Source: Hondaea fermentalgiana | Taxonomy: Eukaryota; Sar; Bigyra; Thraustochytrida; Thraustochytriidae | Length of the DNA: 53,392 nt | Reading direction: 5' to 3' | Assembly: GCA_014084085.1 (NCBI GenBank) | Contig: NPFB01000032.1 | Coordinates: 133,211 to 186,602 of the forward strand | Notes under the pieces: generated by a model | Database searches by the model: none | What the model saw: only the letters and a program-made list of their open reading frames with translations | Told to the model about the DNA's origin: nothing | Program-made: the position numbers and the translations under genes | Part shown: one piece after another, positions 10,722 to 20,574 of the stretch | How positions within the stretch are numbered: position 1 is the stretch's first letter | Layout: the number at the start of each line of letters is the position of its first letter

Positions 10722-12053
10722 ATGGCCGCGGGCGCGCAGCCGGAGCCGCAGCAAATGCCGCAACACCTTCGACAGTGCTCGCCCACCATGGAGGACCCAG
10801 AAGAAGCTGGATCTCTTCGCCATAGACCACGTCCTGGGCTCCGCAATCGTAGTGCAGTGCAACACGGAAGCTTTGGTGACCTTCTCCGGAGAAGAAGCTC
10901 TGACGCTTGCAACAACGCTACTTCCAAAGAGCAAGAGCGTCGCCTGCAGCAGCAGCAGCAGCAGCAGCAACGGCATTGGCTACATGCCCGTTCTGCCTCA
11001 GATATTCCCGCGGAAATGTGGACCAAAGGAGTCGATAGAAAGGTAGCACGTGAACTTTCCCGTCGTGGATTTGACGTTTGCGCGCAGAGGTCACCAGGAC
11101 CTTACAGCATTTGCTGCGCAGTACGAAACTCGCAGAACAAAGGAGGGCGCTGGGGAAGACGAGCATCTCGTCTTGGTTCTACGTCACTTCGCATGAGCGT
11201 ATGGGCGAGAGGCAAGGGTGGCGATGACAACGACGTGGACCCCGCGATGAGCTGTGGGCGAAGAAAGCTCGTGGTGGTGACCATTTCCGAAGTGAGCAAG
11301 GCCAAAGTGGAGGTTGCACTCAAGGAGATTCGTATTCTCAAAACTTGCGGGCCCCATCCCTTTTTGTTGTCGCGCGACAGCCTCTTTGTGATGGACCAAA
11401 AAGTTTGCGCGCTTTCCGAGCTTGTGCATGGCGGCACGCTACGGCAACTTGTCAGCCGGGAAGGCAGCCTCACCGTGGACGCCACCCGATTTTACGCCAC
11501 AGAAATTGTCGATGCCCTCTCGTGTCTTCATGCACGAAGCATGGCACACAATGCTTTGTCCCTGGACGATCTCCAAATTACTGGAAACGGGCATCTCATG
11601 CTCATCAACTTTGAAGCCACTACAGAAGAATCACAGCCTGCATTCCTCGATACAACCCGTCGCGGCGGAATCGCTTGCGCAACGCGGACAGTCAAGGAAA
11701 GCAACGCCATTCTCGATGACTGGTGGCGCGTTGGCGTTGCTGTGCACGAGATGCTCTTTGGGCAGGAACCATGTCGTGAGCTGAACGACAGCGCGGAGTT
11801 CGAAATGCGGCCTATGCATGCACTTCCAATGCCAGAAAATGCAGCACCTTGTGAGGACTCCGCTGCATGGAGTTTCGTTTGCAACCTCCTCATCCCGAAG
11901 CGAGCATGGCGTTTGGGTTCCCGGCGTCGCGGCGGTCTTCGTGGCATTCGAGAACATGACTTTTTCCTTTCTCTCAGTTGGACTGATGTTCACGCGATGC
12001 GTCTTACGCCCCCCTGGGTCCCATCCCCGGCGAACGAGACGACCGCGTGCTGA
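10722..12053 (+). CDS. AGC-family pseudokinase (5' structure uncertain)
   Basis: The last ~265 residues align with an AGC kinase (PKA/S6K-like) fold. Visible are the alpha-C helix (ALKEIRIL), HPFL, LSELVHGGTLRQLVSREG, the ARFY-like TRFYATEIVDALSCLH, then DDWWRVGVAVHEMLFG and the RRGGLRGIREHDFF tail that mirrors 'R.G....I..H.WF'. The catalytic residues are all replaced: VAIK reads VVTIS (no lysine), HRDLKPEN reads HNALSLDDLQ, and DFG reads NFE. It therefore cannot be an ordinary phosphotransferase; a scaffold or regulatory role is inferred. The ATG at 10722 (gaaATGG, strong context) gives 443 residues with an Arg/Ser/Gln-rich N-terminus including a Q8 tract. In 10780-11190 the next frame looks more protein-like, so unrecognised introns are likely and the N-terminus should be treated as provisional. 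Confidence 0.65.
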   Translation: MAAGAQPEPQQMPQHLRQCSPTMEDPEEAGSLRHRPRPGLRNRSAVQHGSFGDLLRRRSSDACNNATSKEQERRLQQQQQQQQRHWLHARSASDIPAEMWTKGVDRKVARELSRRGFDVCAQRSPGPYSICCAVRNSQNKGGRWGRRASRLGSTSLRMSVWARGKGGDDNDVDPAMSCGRRKLVVVTISEVSKAKVEVALKEIRILKTCGPHPFLLSRDSLFVMDQKVCALSELVHGGTLRQLVSREGSLTVDATRFYATEIVDALSCLHARSMAHNALSLDDLQITGNGHLMLINFEATTEESQPAFLDTTRRGGIACATRTVKESNAILDDWWRVGVAVHEMLFGQEPCRELNDSAEFEMRPMHALPMPENAAPCEDSAAWSFVCNLLIPKRAWRLGSRRRGGLRGIREHDFFLSLSWTDVHAMRLTPPWVPSPANETTAC

Positions 12054-12557
12054 GCGCCGTCTCTCTTTTCTCTTTCTGAACAAGGACCATTTCACTTTTG
12101 ATCTCACATTGTGCACGCGTTGCTCGGCGCTGCACTTGACGAAAAGTCAAATTTTTGCCAGCTCGACGGCGCCGAACTCCCGTTTGCGGTCGCTCATGCT
12201 GAGCTCTTTGAGAAACCTTCCGTTTTCGGCCTTGCCGGGTCTCCTCTTTTTTGTGTGAAGACTTTCTCATCCGATCCCCAAGCTAATTTTGGTACACTTT
12301 TTTTTCTATCAAATGCAATTTCTTCTTTTGCGCTTTCACGAACTCACGTCCATCAATTCACTTCGGTGGCGGGGAAAAAACAGAAAATATACCAACTAAA
12401 CTGCAATCGTCCTGGTAATGTGGATTGGTGCCTGATGTGCATCCGAAAGCTCTTGTGTGGCTTTTTCCAATGTCTGATTCTTTTGCCAAAATTTATAAAG
12501 AAGGAGGCTGGACAGAAGAGCAGCAGGCAGACCCTGCTCGCAAGCAAACTCGGTAGT
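12054..12557. other. Convergent 3' region between pseudokinase and J-domain genes
   Basis: AT-richer than the flanking genes, with a T-run (12298-12306). It probably contains both 3' UTRs and polyadenylation sites. No coding signal. Confidence 0.55.
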
Positions 12558-13736
12558 TTACGGGTGCACCTTTTCGTAGCGCAAACGAACATTCTCCGAG
12601 TCTGAAAGGGCCACTGTGTAGCGCCCGGCCCCGCGGTCAACGTTGGTGATGGTTCCCCAGCGGCCATTGTACTTTGGTGTACTTGACAAATTAACGACCT
12701 GGACGACGGTTCCAACCGGGAGAATGATGCTTGTCATTTGGAAGCTCATCGAGCCTTGCGGAGTGCGCACGGAGCAACGGTGCTTTGCAGCATTGTAATC
12801 GAACAAGAGACCACGCTGGCCATTGAGAGCTGGCTTGCTTGCAACGCCGGTGAGCTCGACGCCATCGACCCATTGCTGCAGATTCTCACGCCGCAGAGAA
12901 AGTTCGCCATCGCCCTCGTCAAGTTGTACGATATAGCGAGACTTCGACGGATCGAAGCGAGCGATTCGGCCCTCGGTGCCATTGTACTGTGGCTTACTGG
13001 TAAGACCCTTGAGCATGACGATTGTGTTGGGTTTGAAGACGCCAGGTGGGGGAGGACCGGCGTTTCCTTGCTGCTGAGGAAAGCCACCCATGCCGCCAGG
13101 CATACCTCCAAAGCCCCCAAAGCCTCCGGGCATGCCGCCTTGCATGCCACCCATGCCGCCGGGCATACCGCCCATGCCACCCATACCACCTGGCATACCA
13201 CCCATGCCGCCCATGCCACCGAAAGGTGAACTACCTTGTTGAAACGAGAAACCGCCAGGGCCGCCACCCATAGTTTGGAACTGAATGCCGGGACCGCCCA
13301 TGCCACCACCCATGCCGCCCATGCCGCCACCCATGCCGCCCATGCCGCCGCTAAAGAAGGCTTGAAAGGGATCGGAGCTACCGAAGAAGTCCTTGAAGAT
13401 GTCGTCGGCAGAGGAGAAGTGCATGCCACCCGGCATGCCTCCCATGCCGCCGGGCATACCACCACTAAAGCCGCCACCACCGCCACCACCGGGCATGCCG
13501 CCCTCGAGGCCTGCCTTGCCAAACTGATCATAGATTTTGCGCTTTTCCTTGTCGCTAAGAACCTGGTACGCGTTCGCGACAGCCTTGAATTTCTCCTCGG
13601 CGGCCTCTCGATTGTCAGGGTTCTTGTCCGGATGGTGCTTGATTGCCAGTTTCCGATACGCCTTTTTGATCTCGGCATCGGAGGCGTCACGGCTCACGCC
13701 CAGCACCTTGTAGTAGTCATCCGAGCTCGCCGACAT
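12558..13736 (-). CDS. J-domain co-chaperone with Gly/Met-rich linker and three C-terminal SH3/KOW-like modules
   Basis: 392 residues from the ATG at 13736. Residues 6-70 are a canonical J domain ([23 protein letters not shown] at 35-37, then [17 protein letters not shown]), which stimulates Hsp70 ATPase. Residues about 78-231 are a linker of [10 protein letters not shown] and GGMGG repeats with a few phenylalanines, resembling the G/F region of class B J-proteins but far longer. Residues about 232-392 hold three ~50-residue modules, each with a 'GL.S.P.YNG..G.I..FD....RY.V.L' pattern, that look like small SH3/KOW-type barrels. The substrate-binding beta-sandwich and dimerisation domain of class A/B DnaJ are absent. 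J-domain call is certain; the role of the barrels is unknown. Oriented head-away from the DRC8 gene (divergent). Confidence 0.9.
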   Translation of the reverse strand: MSASSDDYYKVLGVSRDASDAEIKKAYRKLAIKHHPDKNPDNREAAEEKFKAVANAYQVLSDKEKRKIYDQFGKAGLEGGMPGGGGGGGFSGGMPGGMGGMPGGMHFSSADDIFKDFFGSSDPFQAFFSGGMGGMGGGMGGMGGGMGGPGIQFQTMGGGPGGFSFQQGSSPFGGMGGMGGMPGGMGGMGGMPGGMGGMQGGMPGGFGGFGGMPGGMGGFPQQQGNAGPPPPGVFKPNTIVMLKGLTSKPQYNGTEGRIARFDPSKSRYIVQLDEGDGELSLRRENLQQWVDGVELTGVASKPALNGQRGLLFDYNAAKHRCSVRTPQGSMSFQMTSIILPVGTVVQVVNLSSTPKYNGRWGTITNVDRGAGRYTVALSDSENVRLRYEKVHP

Positions 13737-14598
13737 TCTCCTGTCTCTCTTCTTTGCGTGCTCGCGTGAACGCTGTGCTTCTCGGCCACGTCGTGCAGCC
13801 TCCGCCTTGGAGAAATGCGTCCCCGGCCGAGCGTCCCGGCCCTTCTTAGTTGGCGCTCGCGCGTCCCTCTCAGCGCGCCGCCTTGGCTGGCCGGACTACT
13901 TTCTCCGCGTCGGCGCCGCGGCCGCGAGCGTTGTCTGCGAGCGTGCCTCGTCCTCCTCGTCTTCGCTCGAAGGCGCAACGAGACGATGGCAATTTGCTCG
14001 AGGCCCGCCCCTGCTGGCAGAGACTTCTTTATTTATTCGTGTCAGTGTGAGCCTCATCATCATTCGGGAAAAGTGGTCAACAGGGCTGGCAGCTTGAACG
14101 CGCTCATCAGGGGCAGCTCGAGCCGCAGCGAAGATCAAAAGCATGATGACCTTCGAGTAGAGCTGGCGGGTCGCCACTCAGCAGCCAGCCTGAGGTGTCG
14201 GAGATGCTTCCCGCCGTCTCCCGGCCGGCCGGCCATTGCTGTCTCGATCTCGGGATATTCTTACTATTTTTTCTAGAAAAATCTCTTTGATCAATCAAAC
14301 AACCAATGTGCCAGATACAATGGACTCGTAAGAAAGAGAGAGGAAAAGAAGCACTTGACGGCAGCGAGCTCGTCGCACATCCTTGTTGAGTTACTAAAGA
14401 AGCGCGGCGAGCCAACAATGTCTGTCTTTATCTTTTGATCGAAGAAGCTTAATTCGAAGCGTGCTGGAGCACTTTATTCATCTTGCTTGGTTATACTTGA
14501 GTTTACGAGGTCCGCTTTGAATGTAAGACCCAGCCCCATCACGCTTCGTCAAACCTCTCTCACTGCCAGCGCAGCTATCCCATGATAGCAGTAGGCCA

Positions 14599-14614
14599 AG
14601 TAGCCTAGGCTACT
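14599..14614. promoter_or_regulatory. Perfect 16-bp palindrome upstream of DRC8
   Basis: AGTAGCCTAGGCTACT reads identically on both strands, about 165 bp before the likely DRC8 start. It could bind a dimeric transcription factor. The inner part is one mismatch per half from an X-box (GTNRCC..RGYAAC), but RFX factors are not known from this lineage, so that link is only a suggestion. Confidence 0.4.
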
Positions 14615-14623
14615 CCGGTAGTA

Positions 14624-14642
14624 GTGCCACTGCCAGTGGCAC
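14624..14642. promoter_or_regulatory. Perfect 19-bp inverted repeat upstream of DRC8
   Basis: GTGCCACTG C CAGTGGCAC, nine-base arms around one central base, ten bases after the neighbouring palindrome. Further GGCAC/GTGGCAC copies follow at 14646-14680, so this may be a clustered operator-like site or a hairpin in the 5' UTR. Confidence 0.4.
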
Positions 14643-14776
14643 AATGGCACTTATCACCATGGCACTGGCCGCGGTGGCACACCTTCATTTCAACGGATAC
14701 ATGATAGCGCGATGATCGATCAATGCCCATTGACGAGCGTAGCGACGCGCTTCTCTCGCGCGCAAACTTTGCAAAG

Positions 14777-15388
14777 ATGGGCAAAGGAAAGAAGGGAGGG
14801 AAGAAGAAGGGCGCCGAGGAGGGCAAAGAGGCCGACGCGGACGGCGTTGGCGATGTCCCTGTCGTCGTCGAGGAAAGTGCGACTACGAAGCGACATCGGG
14901 AGAACATCAAGAATGCATTCTTACTTTTTGACAAGGAAGGCGAGGAACGCGTCGTGCAAGAGGATGTGCGTACGGTGATGCGATATCTCGGCCAATTTCC
15001 AAGTGACGAAGAAGTCGAGGAGAACATCCTTCCTACGATGCAGAGCGACGAACCTGATGCCTACGTGACGCTCGAGAAGTTCGAGCCTCGCATGCTCGAG
15101 ATCATCGAACATAATCTTTATCCTGCCGAAGCTTACGATGTCCTCATTAGTGCCTTTCGTGCGGTGGATACGGAGAATGTCGGCTATGTGGAGGTTGAAT
15201 ATTTCAAAGAGCTGCTCAAGCAAATGGGCACGCACCCGTTCAAGCAGAAAGAGCTTGAGTCTTTCCTGAATGTGTCGCAAGACATTAGCTCGGGCCGCAT
15301 CTACTACGAGGACTATGCGAGTCTCTGCATTAGTCAGCTTGACGATCGTCTCGCAGAGCTCACATCGGTATCGACTCCAATCAGCTAA
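14777..15388 (+). CDS. DRC8: Dynein regulatory complex subunit 8 (EFCAB2-like EF-hand protein)
   Basis: 203 residues from the ATG at 14777 (aagATGG, strong context). A weaker in-frame ATG at 14723 would add 18 residues. A lysine-rich N-terminus is followed by four calmodulin-like helix-loop-helix units. Unit 1 reads IKNAFLLFDKEGEERVVQED then 'RYLGQFPSDEEVEE'; later come 'YVTLEKFEPRMLEII', 'AFRAVDTENVGYVEVEYFKELL' and 'GRIYYEDYASLCI'. The order and spacing match DRC8/EFCAB2, a component of the nexin-dynein regulatory complex that links axonemal doublets. Most loops lack the full set of calcium ligands, as in the family. This indicates a motile flagellum in the life cycle. A kinesin-9 gene lies 2.7 kb downstream, also flagellar. 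Confidence 0.75.
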   Translation: MGKGKKGGKKKGAEEGKEADADGVGDVPVVVEESATTKRHRENIKNAFLLFDKEGEERVVQEDVRTVMRYLGQFPSDEEVEENILPTMQSDEPDAYVTLEKFEPRMLEIIEHNLYPAEAYDVLISAFRAVDTENVGYVEVEYFKELLKQMGTHPFKQKELESFLNVSQDISSGRIYYEDYASLCISQLDDRLAELTSVSTPIS

Positions 15389-15862
15389 GAAGAAGGAGAA
15401 AACCGTTAAAAAAAAATCAGAAGACTATGTAATCAAAGAATACTTGTATTTCAAAACATCTCTGCAAGCGACAAGCTTGGAAAGAAAAATGAATAGTGAA
15501 AAAAGAGAGGATATGAGCCTAGATGTAGTGTCTATAGCTAGCGTGCCGAACTTTATAGCCAGCTTGACAAGTATAGCTCGCGTTCCGACCGTTCGTTGGC
15601 ATCACCAGGCTCAAAGACTTTCGGTGAAAACATTACACCGGCAGCGGCAGCAGCAGGCCATGCAACTTGATCTTTATAAAAACACATATGGAAAAGCGGT
15701 CTCAGTTGCATGCAGTTTTTTGCTTGCGATCGCCCAAGTGTTCAAGAAAGAATCAACAACAGAGTCTAGCTATTCCAACGCTATAATATTATCTAATTTC
15801 AAAAGTGAGGTAATGAGATATCGTACGAAAGTTGGGCCGGTCGCCATCATCATTGCTCGAGA
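15389..15862. other. Convergent 3' region between DRC8 and the 500-residue protein
   Basis: AT-rich (for example ataatattatctaatttc near 15783) with no coding signal. Probably both 3' UTRs. Confidence 0.55.
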
Positions 15863-17365
15863 TCAATATGCAAGTGATTTGCGAAGGTTCCGAGGCGAAA
15901 GGGAAAGCTCGGCCACAATGTCGCGCACTGCGCTCACAACAGGCGACAGCGAGGCCGCCTTGCCGCTACGGCGCTTTCTGCTTGTGTGAGAGCGGGGCGA
16001 CTTCACACGAGCAATCGCAAAGCCAATTTCCTCCTCGCCGTCGTCAACCTCGTCGTCAACCTCGTCGTCATCGTCCTTGGTCTCTTCAAATTCGACAAAG
16101 ACGTTTGGCTCGAGCTGGCCATACACGTTTGACTTCACGCGAGCGGATCGTGGCGAGGTCAGCTCGCCCCTCTTTCCGCTCTGGCGCCTCGCGACAACGC
16201 GAAGTTCACCATTTTTGAAGCGTCCAAAGCTTGAGTCGGGGACGAGAAGCACGGGCGTCTTGACGCGCGTGCTCCGCACGCCAATTTCCTCCGCTTCCAC
16301 TACATGGTCATCCTCCTCGATCTCGTCCTCTTGCTCGGAACTCACGTCCGCATCATCACGCAAGGAAGAGGATCCCGAAAACTCGTCATCGGCGCTGGCC
16401 CCGTCAGTTGACAAACACGTCTGTTGAAGATCGTGCAGCTGTGCATCGAGGGCTGCGATTTGGTCGCGAAGAGCCCGCTCCTTGCCAGCCAACCTCGATG
16501 CGCGCACACTCAAAGGAGGCTGCGAGGGCGAGATTGGCTCTTCGACGTCGCGGGATCGGGACAGAGAGCGTTTCAGACGAGGCGAAGGCTCCTCGCCCAA
16601 CTCAAGGCCGCTCTGCAGACGTTCGCGCGCGACAGCCACAGCAGCTGCGGCGCGACGTGGAGCAGAGGCCTCTTTGGTGGCATGGATGGCGCGAGAGGCC
16701 TTTTGAAGAGATTGCTCGAGGTATGCTTGCTCGGTAAGAGAGAGCTCCCTGTCCGTATCATCGACAGCGCGAGCCACAGCACGAGCCTCGGCAACGAGGG
16801 CTTCAGCGAATTTGGAACGGTGCGACTTTCTGGTGGACTTGCTGCTGCGTTTCTTCGAAGGTGCTGATCGCGACCGACGTGAGGGACGATCTTGGCGGTT
16901 CTGGTCACGACCTCGGTCGCGCGTCGAGCTTCGCAAAAGTCGCTCTCCGACCTTGGCGGAGGGATGGTCCGTGGACTGAACATTGAACGACTTGGAAATA
17001 CCAATCGTCTCCTGGTAGTACGAGGCGGGCAAGACGTCTGTAGGCATCCGGCCCTTTTCAATTTCCCGGAGCAAGGCCGCCAGAGGCGTAGCACAAGCTT
17101 TGCGCTTGGTGATCGGCGGACCAATATCGTGCAGACCATTCTCCTCGTCGATGGCGTTCTGAACGGCCTTGCGAGTCCATTGCTGGCACATCGCCTCGAG
17201 ATGTTTCTGCCCAGCTTCCGTGTACGTGTTCGTGTGCGTCATGTACGAGGCGGGACCGACGAGCGGGTTGGACTGCACGCCGTGCGCGAAGAGGCCGAGG
17301 CGAGTGATAAAGCCATGGCCTTCGACCGTGCAGTCGGGCCGCGGAGATCTCTCAAAGAGCGCCAT
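15863..17365 (-). CDS. Unrecognised charged protein
   Basis: 500 residues from the ATG at 17365, which has a strong context (agaATGG). The reading frame continues upstream to 17533, but that extension has only a TTG at its end and an Arg/Ala-rich shadow-like composition. The first ~120 residues are the most ordered (RPDCTVEGHGFITRLGLFAH, NPLVGPASYMTHTNTYTE, HLEAMCQQWTRKAVQNAIDE). 'NPLVGPASY' recalls the Pro-Gly-Tyr motif of flagellar STPGR proteins, but a single copy is not enough for a call. After this come a basic Arg/Ser block (about 205-245), alanine-rich helices (250-310), a short coiled coil with LRDQIAALDAQLHDLQQ, an acidic block, and a Ser/Lys/Arg tail. Its neighbours encode DRC8 and a kinesin-9, so a cytoskeletal or flagellar role is a guess. 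Confidence 0.6.
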   Translation of the reverse strand: MALFERSPRPDCTVEGHGFITRLGLFAHGVQSNPLVGPASYMTHTNTYTEAGQKHLEAMCQQWTRKAVQNAIDEENGLHDIGPPITKRKACATPLAALLREIEKGRMPTDVLPASYYQETIGISKSFNVQSTDHPSAKVGERLLRSSTRDRGRDQNRQDRPSRRSRSAPSKKRSSKSTRKSHRSKFAEALVAEARAVARAVDDTDRELSLTEQAYLEQSLQKASRAIHATKEASAPRRAAAAVAVARERLQSGLELGEEPSPRLKRSLSRSRDVEEPISPSQPPLSVRASRLAGKERALRDQIAALDAQLHDLQQTCLSTDGASADDEFSGSSSLRDDADVSSEQEDEIEEDDHVVEAEEIGVRSTRVKTPVLLVPDSSFGRFKNGELRVVARRQSGKRGELTSPRSARVKSNVYGQLEPNVFVEFEETKDDDDEVDDEVDDGEEEIGFAIARVKSPRSHTSRKRRSGKAASLSPVVSAVRDIVAELSLSPRNLRKSLAY

Positions 17366-18044
17366 TCTTGCAAAACGAGCACGTATGCTTCGCTCTTTTG
17401 CGAGACGCTTGGGCAAGGCAAAGCTATCGTCCTTAAAGACCGCGCTTGCGCGCGTACAAAGGAGCTTGCCAAAGGCCTGGCCCTTTTGCGCCCTGGTCTT
17501 TGCCCCAGGGCAAAGCAAAGCGCGCGTGCGCAATGGCGGTCGAAAACAAGGTTTGCAGGCTGCTGGCCCGAAGCAACCTCGTCCAGTCTAAAGTAGGCTG
17601 CGAGACCTGCCTTCGTAAACGCTATTGGGCTGCAATCGCGTCTCCCCCGATTTCCCGCGTCCACACGCACGCAGGGCCGAAGACGCACCAGCCTCTTGGA
17701 CTCCAGTTTCCGGCGTGCTCCAGTGCTCCGCGCTCCAAAATGGACTCCTCACAAGTTGATGGAAGAAAAAAAATCCGGTCAGGGTGTGTACTCGACACAT
17801 CTCGAGTCCAAGGCCGTGATTTTTACTAGAACGGCCGGAAAGGAAAGGAGCGGGTGAAAATACGAAATTGGAGCGGCGACTAGGCCTAGCGTTTGCCTTA
17901 TTTAGTTGGCTGACCGACCAACATGTCGTGTTTGATACGTGACACGAAGCGAGAAAGAAACAAAGAAACAAAGAAACAAAGAAAAGAATGGGAAAAAATT
18001 AAATGTCCCGATCTGTCTCTGTCTGCCAGTCACATTTTAGCGAA
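17366..18044. other. Intergenic region between the 500-residue protein and KIF6
   Basis: Contains the promoter of the 500-residue protein and the 3' UTR of KIF6. A run of AAAGAAAC units at about 17951-17988 is the only structure seen. Confidence 0.5.
17951..17988. repeat. (AAACAAAG)n-type short tandem repeat
   Basis: Four to five near-identical 8-bp units within the KIF6 3' flank. Confidence 0.8.
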
Positions 18045-20574
18045 TTACTTTTTCATTCGAGAGCGCTGCATGAGCGCCTCTTTGGCCTTGTAAAAGGCAA
18101 GTATATCAGCGTCTGCCTCCTGGTTGCCGGTGAGTGGAATTGCAGAATTGGTCCCAGACGGGAGCGATGTTTCCGAGTGATGGACCTTGGGGACACCTGG
18201 AAGGCCTGGTCGCGTCGCCCCTCGCGACTTTCGCATCGCAGAGCCTTCGCTTGAATGGACGACCGTTGTAGTGTCCTCTGAGCGATCCGATGCGGCCTGG
18301 CTGGGAATGGAAGGCTGGGCCAAACCTTGCCGCAGCACGACGCCATACCATGCCTCGAACTCATTCTGCAGCTTGAGACGACCCTTTTGAAGAGTAGACT
18401 GAATGCGTTCAATCTCCTTTTTCAATTCCTTGAGTTCCTGGAAGCTGCGCTTGTAGTTCGTTTTGTGGTTATCGATTTCGGCCATACGTTCCGACTCGGC
18501 TGACAGAGCACGCTCCTCCTCGGCTTCGTCAAGCTTGCCTTCGCCATTCACAACGGACTGAACCGCACGTTGCGCGCGAACTTGCTCGATCTCGGTTTTC
18601 AAGCGCGTAATCTCCCCACGCGAGGCATTTACTGTTGCGCCAATCTGCTTTGCCAATGCATACTTGTCCTTGAGCAGTCTCTTGTTCTCGTTGATTGCCT
18701 TGATGCTCGGATAATGCCGCTTAAAGTAGTCGAGTGCACGATCTTTGTCTGCAAGAACCTCAGATGGGGGAACCGGGGCCATCGGACCCACGGGTCGGCG
18801 CGTCGTTGGCGCAGCTGCAATAATCGAGGCCCCGAGGGAGCCTTGGGATTTTAAATCACCATTGTCTTCGACAGAGGACTTTGTCTCACTACCTCCACGC
18901 GGAGCATGCCACGCCTCACCCGCCCCTGCACTGGATTCTGAAGTACCTAAATGGAGCTCCCCGTTTTCTTGTGCGCGTCCCTGCTTGACCATGTTGACGA
19001 GGATAGCAATCTCATTGTTGCGCTGTTGAATTTGCTCTTTAAGCGCTGCGATCTCCTCCTCTTTGGCGTCGTCTCGCTCGCCATGAGACGAAGCACCTTT
19101 GCCGGTTCCCACTGCGTCGCTTCGGTCTTCTGCAGCCATTTCGCGAAGGATCTGAAAACATGCATGTATGCGCTCAAAGGTGAGCTCTCCCGGTTGCAGC
19201 ATGTCAATGCCGCTTTCGTCCTCGGAACCTTTCGTTTCTGGATCGCGAGACCTTTGCGCCTCCACCCAGTCGGACACAATCCCGCGCAGACGCTTCATCT
19301 CGAGCTGATCGATGCGTTGGCCCGCGCCCGGTGCATTCGGATCGCGTTCGCCTTTGAGAAAGGCGACCTCCTCTCGTAGAGCGGCGACCTCCGCCTTGAG
19401 ACGCTTGATGAGCATTGCAGGTTCTACTTCCTCATTGACAAGAGCATCGTTTTGCACGAGTGCCACACGTTGCGCGAATCGACACGTTGAAATACTCTCC
19501 TCCGTGTTTGACTTCTCCAAAGAGATTGTTGCCACCATGGTCGTCTTGCAGTTGCCTCCCAGACTGTCGCGCAATACGTTGGTCATCATAGAGTTTCGAT
19601 ACGGAATATGCTGCCGACCTCGAGAGGACCTTTCGTGAAGTGCGACAATGACCATTTCCAAAAAATGTAGTGAGCTGTTGATGTGTTTTGCTTCGCGCAG
19701 CAGCTGGCCGCTAGAGCTTGTTTTGTGCACCCGCTCTGACCCGGCAAGGTCTACAAGATGCAGCTTGCTCCGGCGAATCACATCGGAGCCAGCCTTGCGC
19801 ATCTCAAGAGAGATGGTGAAAATGCAATGCGATCGAGAAGATGCCAAGTTCATCGGGGTCTCGCTAATAGCGCGATTTGTGTCGCCGAGAAAGAGCAGAT
19901 TCAAGGCGTCCTCCTCCGTGTTGGCAACGTGCATGGAAAGGTTTTTTAGGTGCACATTGCCATCTTCATCCTCCATCATGCTTACCTTTGGGAGGTCTTC
20001 GAGACCCTTGTATTCGTGTGACGGGTCAAGCAAATCATAGCCTGCGTCGTTGTAAATCTCCAGGTAAGAAATATGTGTCGTGATTTGCACATCACTCCGT
20101 TTTTCGACTTCTTCAAAGACCAAGGAGAGCGCTCTCGGAATAATGCCACGATCAACATATCTTTCAGCTCCACCAGTCATGGTGAACGTTTTACCCGAGC
20201 CTGTCTGGCCGTACGCGAAAACCGTTGCGTTAAAGCCTTCCATGGCACTAAGGGCCGCATCCTGCGAGAGCAAAGAAGATGAAGAAGATACAGTTAGCGC
20301 ATGAACATCCCCTGGAGCAGCGAGCGACGAACTCCTGCATCCGACTTACCTTGGCAACACGATCGAAAACCTCATCTTGCTTGGCATCCTGATCGATGAT
20401 TCCATTGAACTTGAACTTGTATGTGGACTTGGCATTATGGCTCGCGGCCACGTCGGGGGGAATCTCGAAATCGACACGACTAGGATCATCGTCGTCGAGA
20501 CGAAGAAACCCACTAGGCCGCTTGGTGGGCCGCACGCGAAGATACACGCGAATCCCATTCTCTGGTGGCGGCAT
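18045..20574 (-). CDS. KIF6: Kinesin-9 family motor, KIF6 type, two exons
   Basis: Plus-end microtubule motor of flagella. Model on the minus strand: exon 1 20574-20350, intron 20349-20262 (gtaagt...gcag), exon 2 20261-18045, 813 residues. The splice joins FDRVAK to DAALSAMEGFNATVFAYGQ in frame. Motor signatures: P-loop GQTGSGKT (93-100), SSRSH switch I and DLAGSE switch II. Kinesin-9-specific blocks are present: YNDAGYDLLDP, 'HLKNLSMHVANTEEDALNLL', FLGDTNRAISETPMN and IPYRNSMMTNVLRDSLGGN, which follow KIF6 closely. The neck reads FAQRVALVQNDALVNEEVEP. The tail has coiled coils (about 370-460, 560-690) including the KIF6/9-like segment 'KDRALDYFKRHYPSIKAINENK', and ends in a short charged region. 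Normal length for the family. Together with DRC8 it supports a motile flagellum. Confidence 0.92.
20262..20349 (-). other. Intron of the KIF6 gene
   Basis: 88 bp, donor AAG|gtaagt and acceptor gcag|GATG on the minus strand. Its removal reconstitutes the motor domain between FDRVAK and the P-loop. Confidence 0.88.

Larger units (their letters stand above)
13737..14776. other. Divergent promoter region between J-protein and DRC8 genes
   Basis: No gene recognised. The DRC8-proximal 180 bp contains two perfect palindromes and several GGCAC elements, listed separately. The part near the J-protein is GC-rich; frames through it are low complexity. Confidence 0.55.

Noticed and set aside
12746..13690. 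314-residue minus-strand frame overlapping the J-domain gene
   Set aside because: Same strand as the J-domain gene but another frame, composed of Trp/Ala/Val/Cys repeats from the GGM codons; no domain.
14599..14614. RFX X-box for flagellar gene control
   Set aside because: The palindrome mismatches the consensus in each half and RFX factors are not established in this lineage; kept only as an unnamed palindrome.
17366..17533. N-terminal extension of the 500-residue protein
   Set aside because: The upstream end is a TTG, not an ATG; the ATG at 17365 has strong context and the extension is Arg/Ala-rich.
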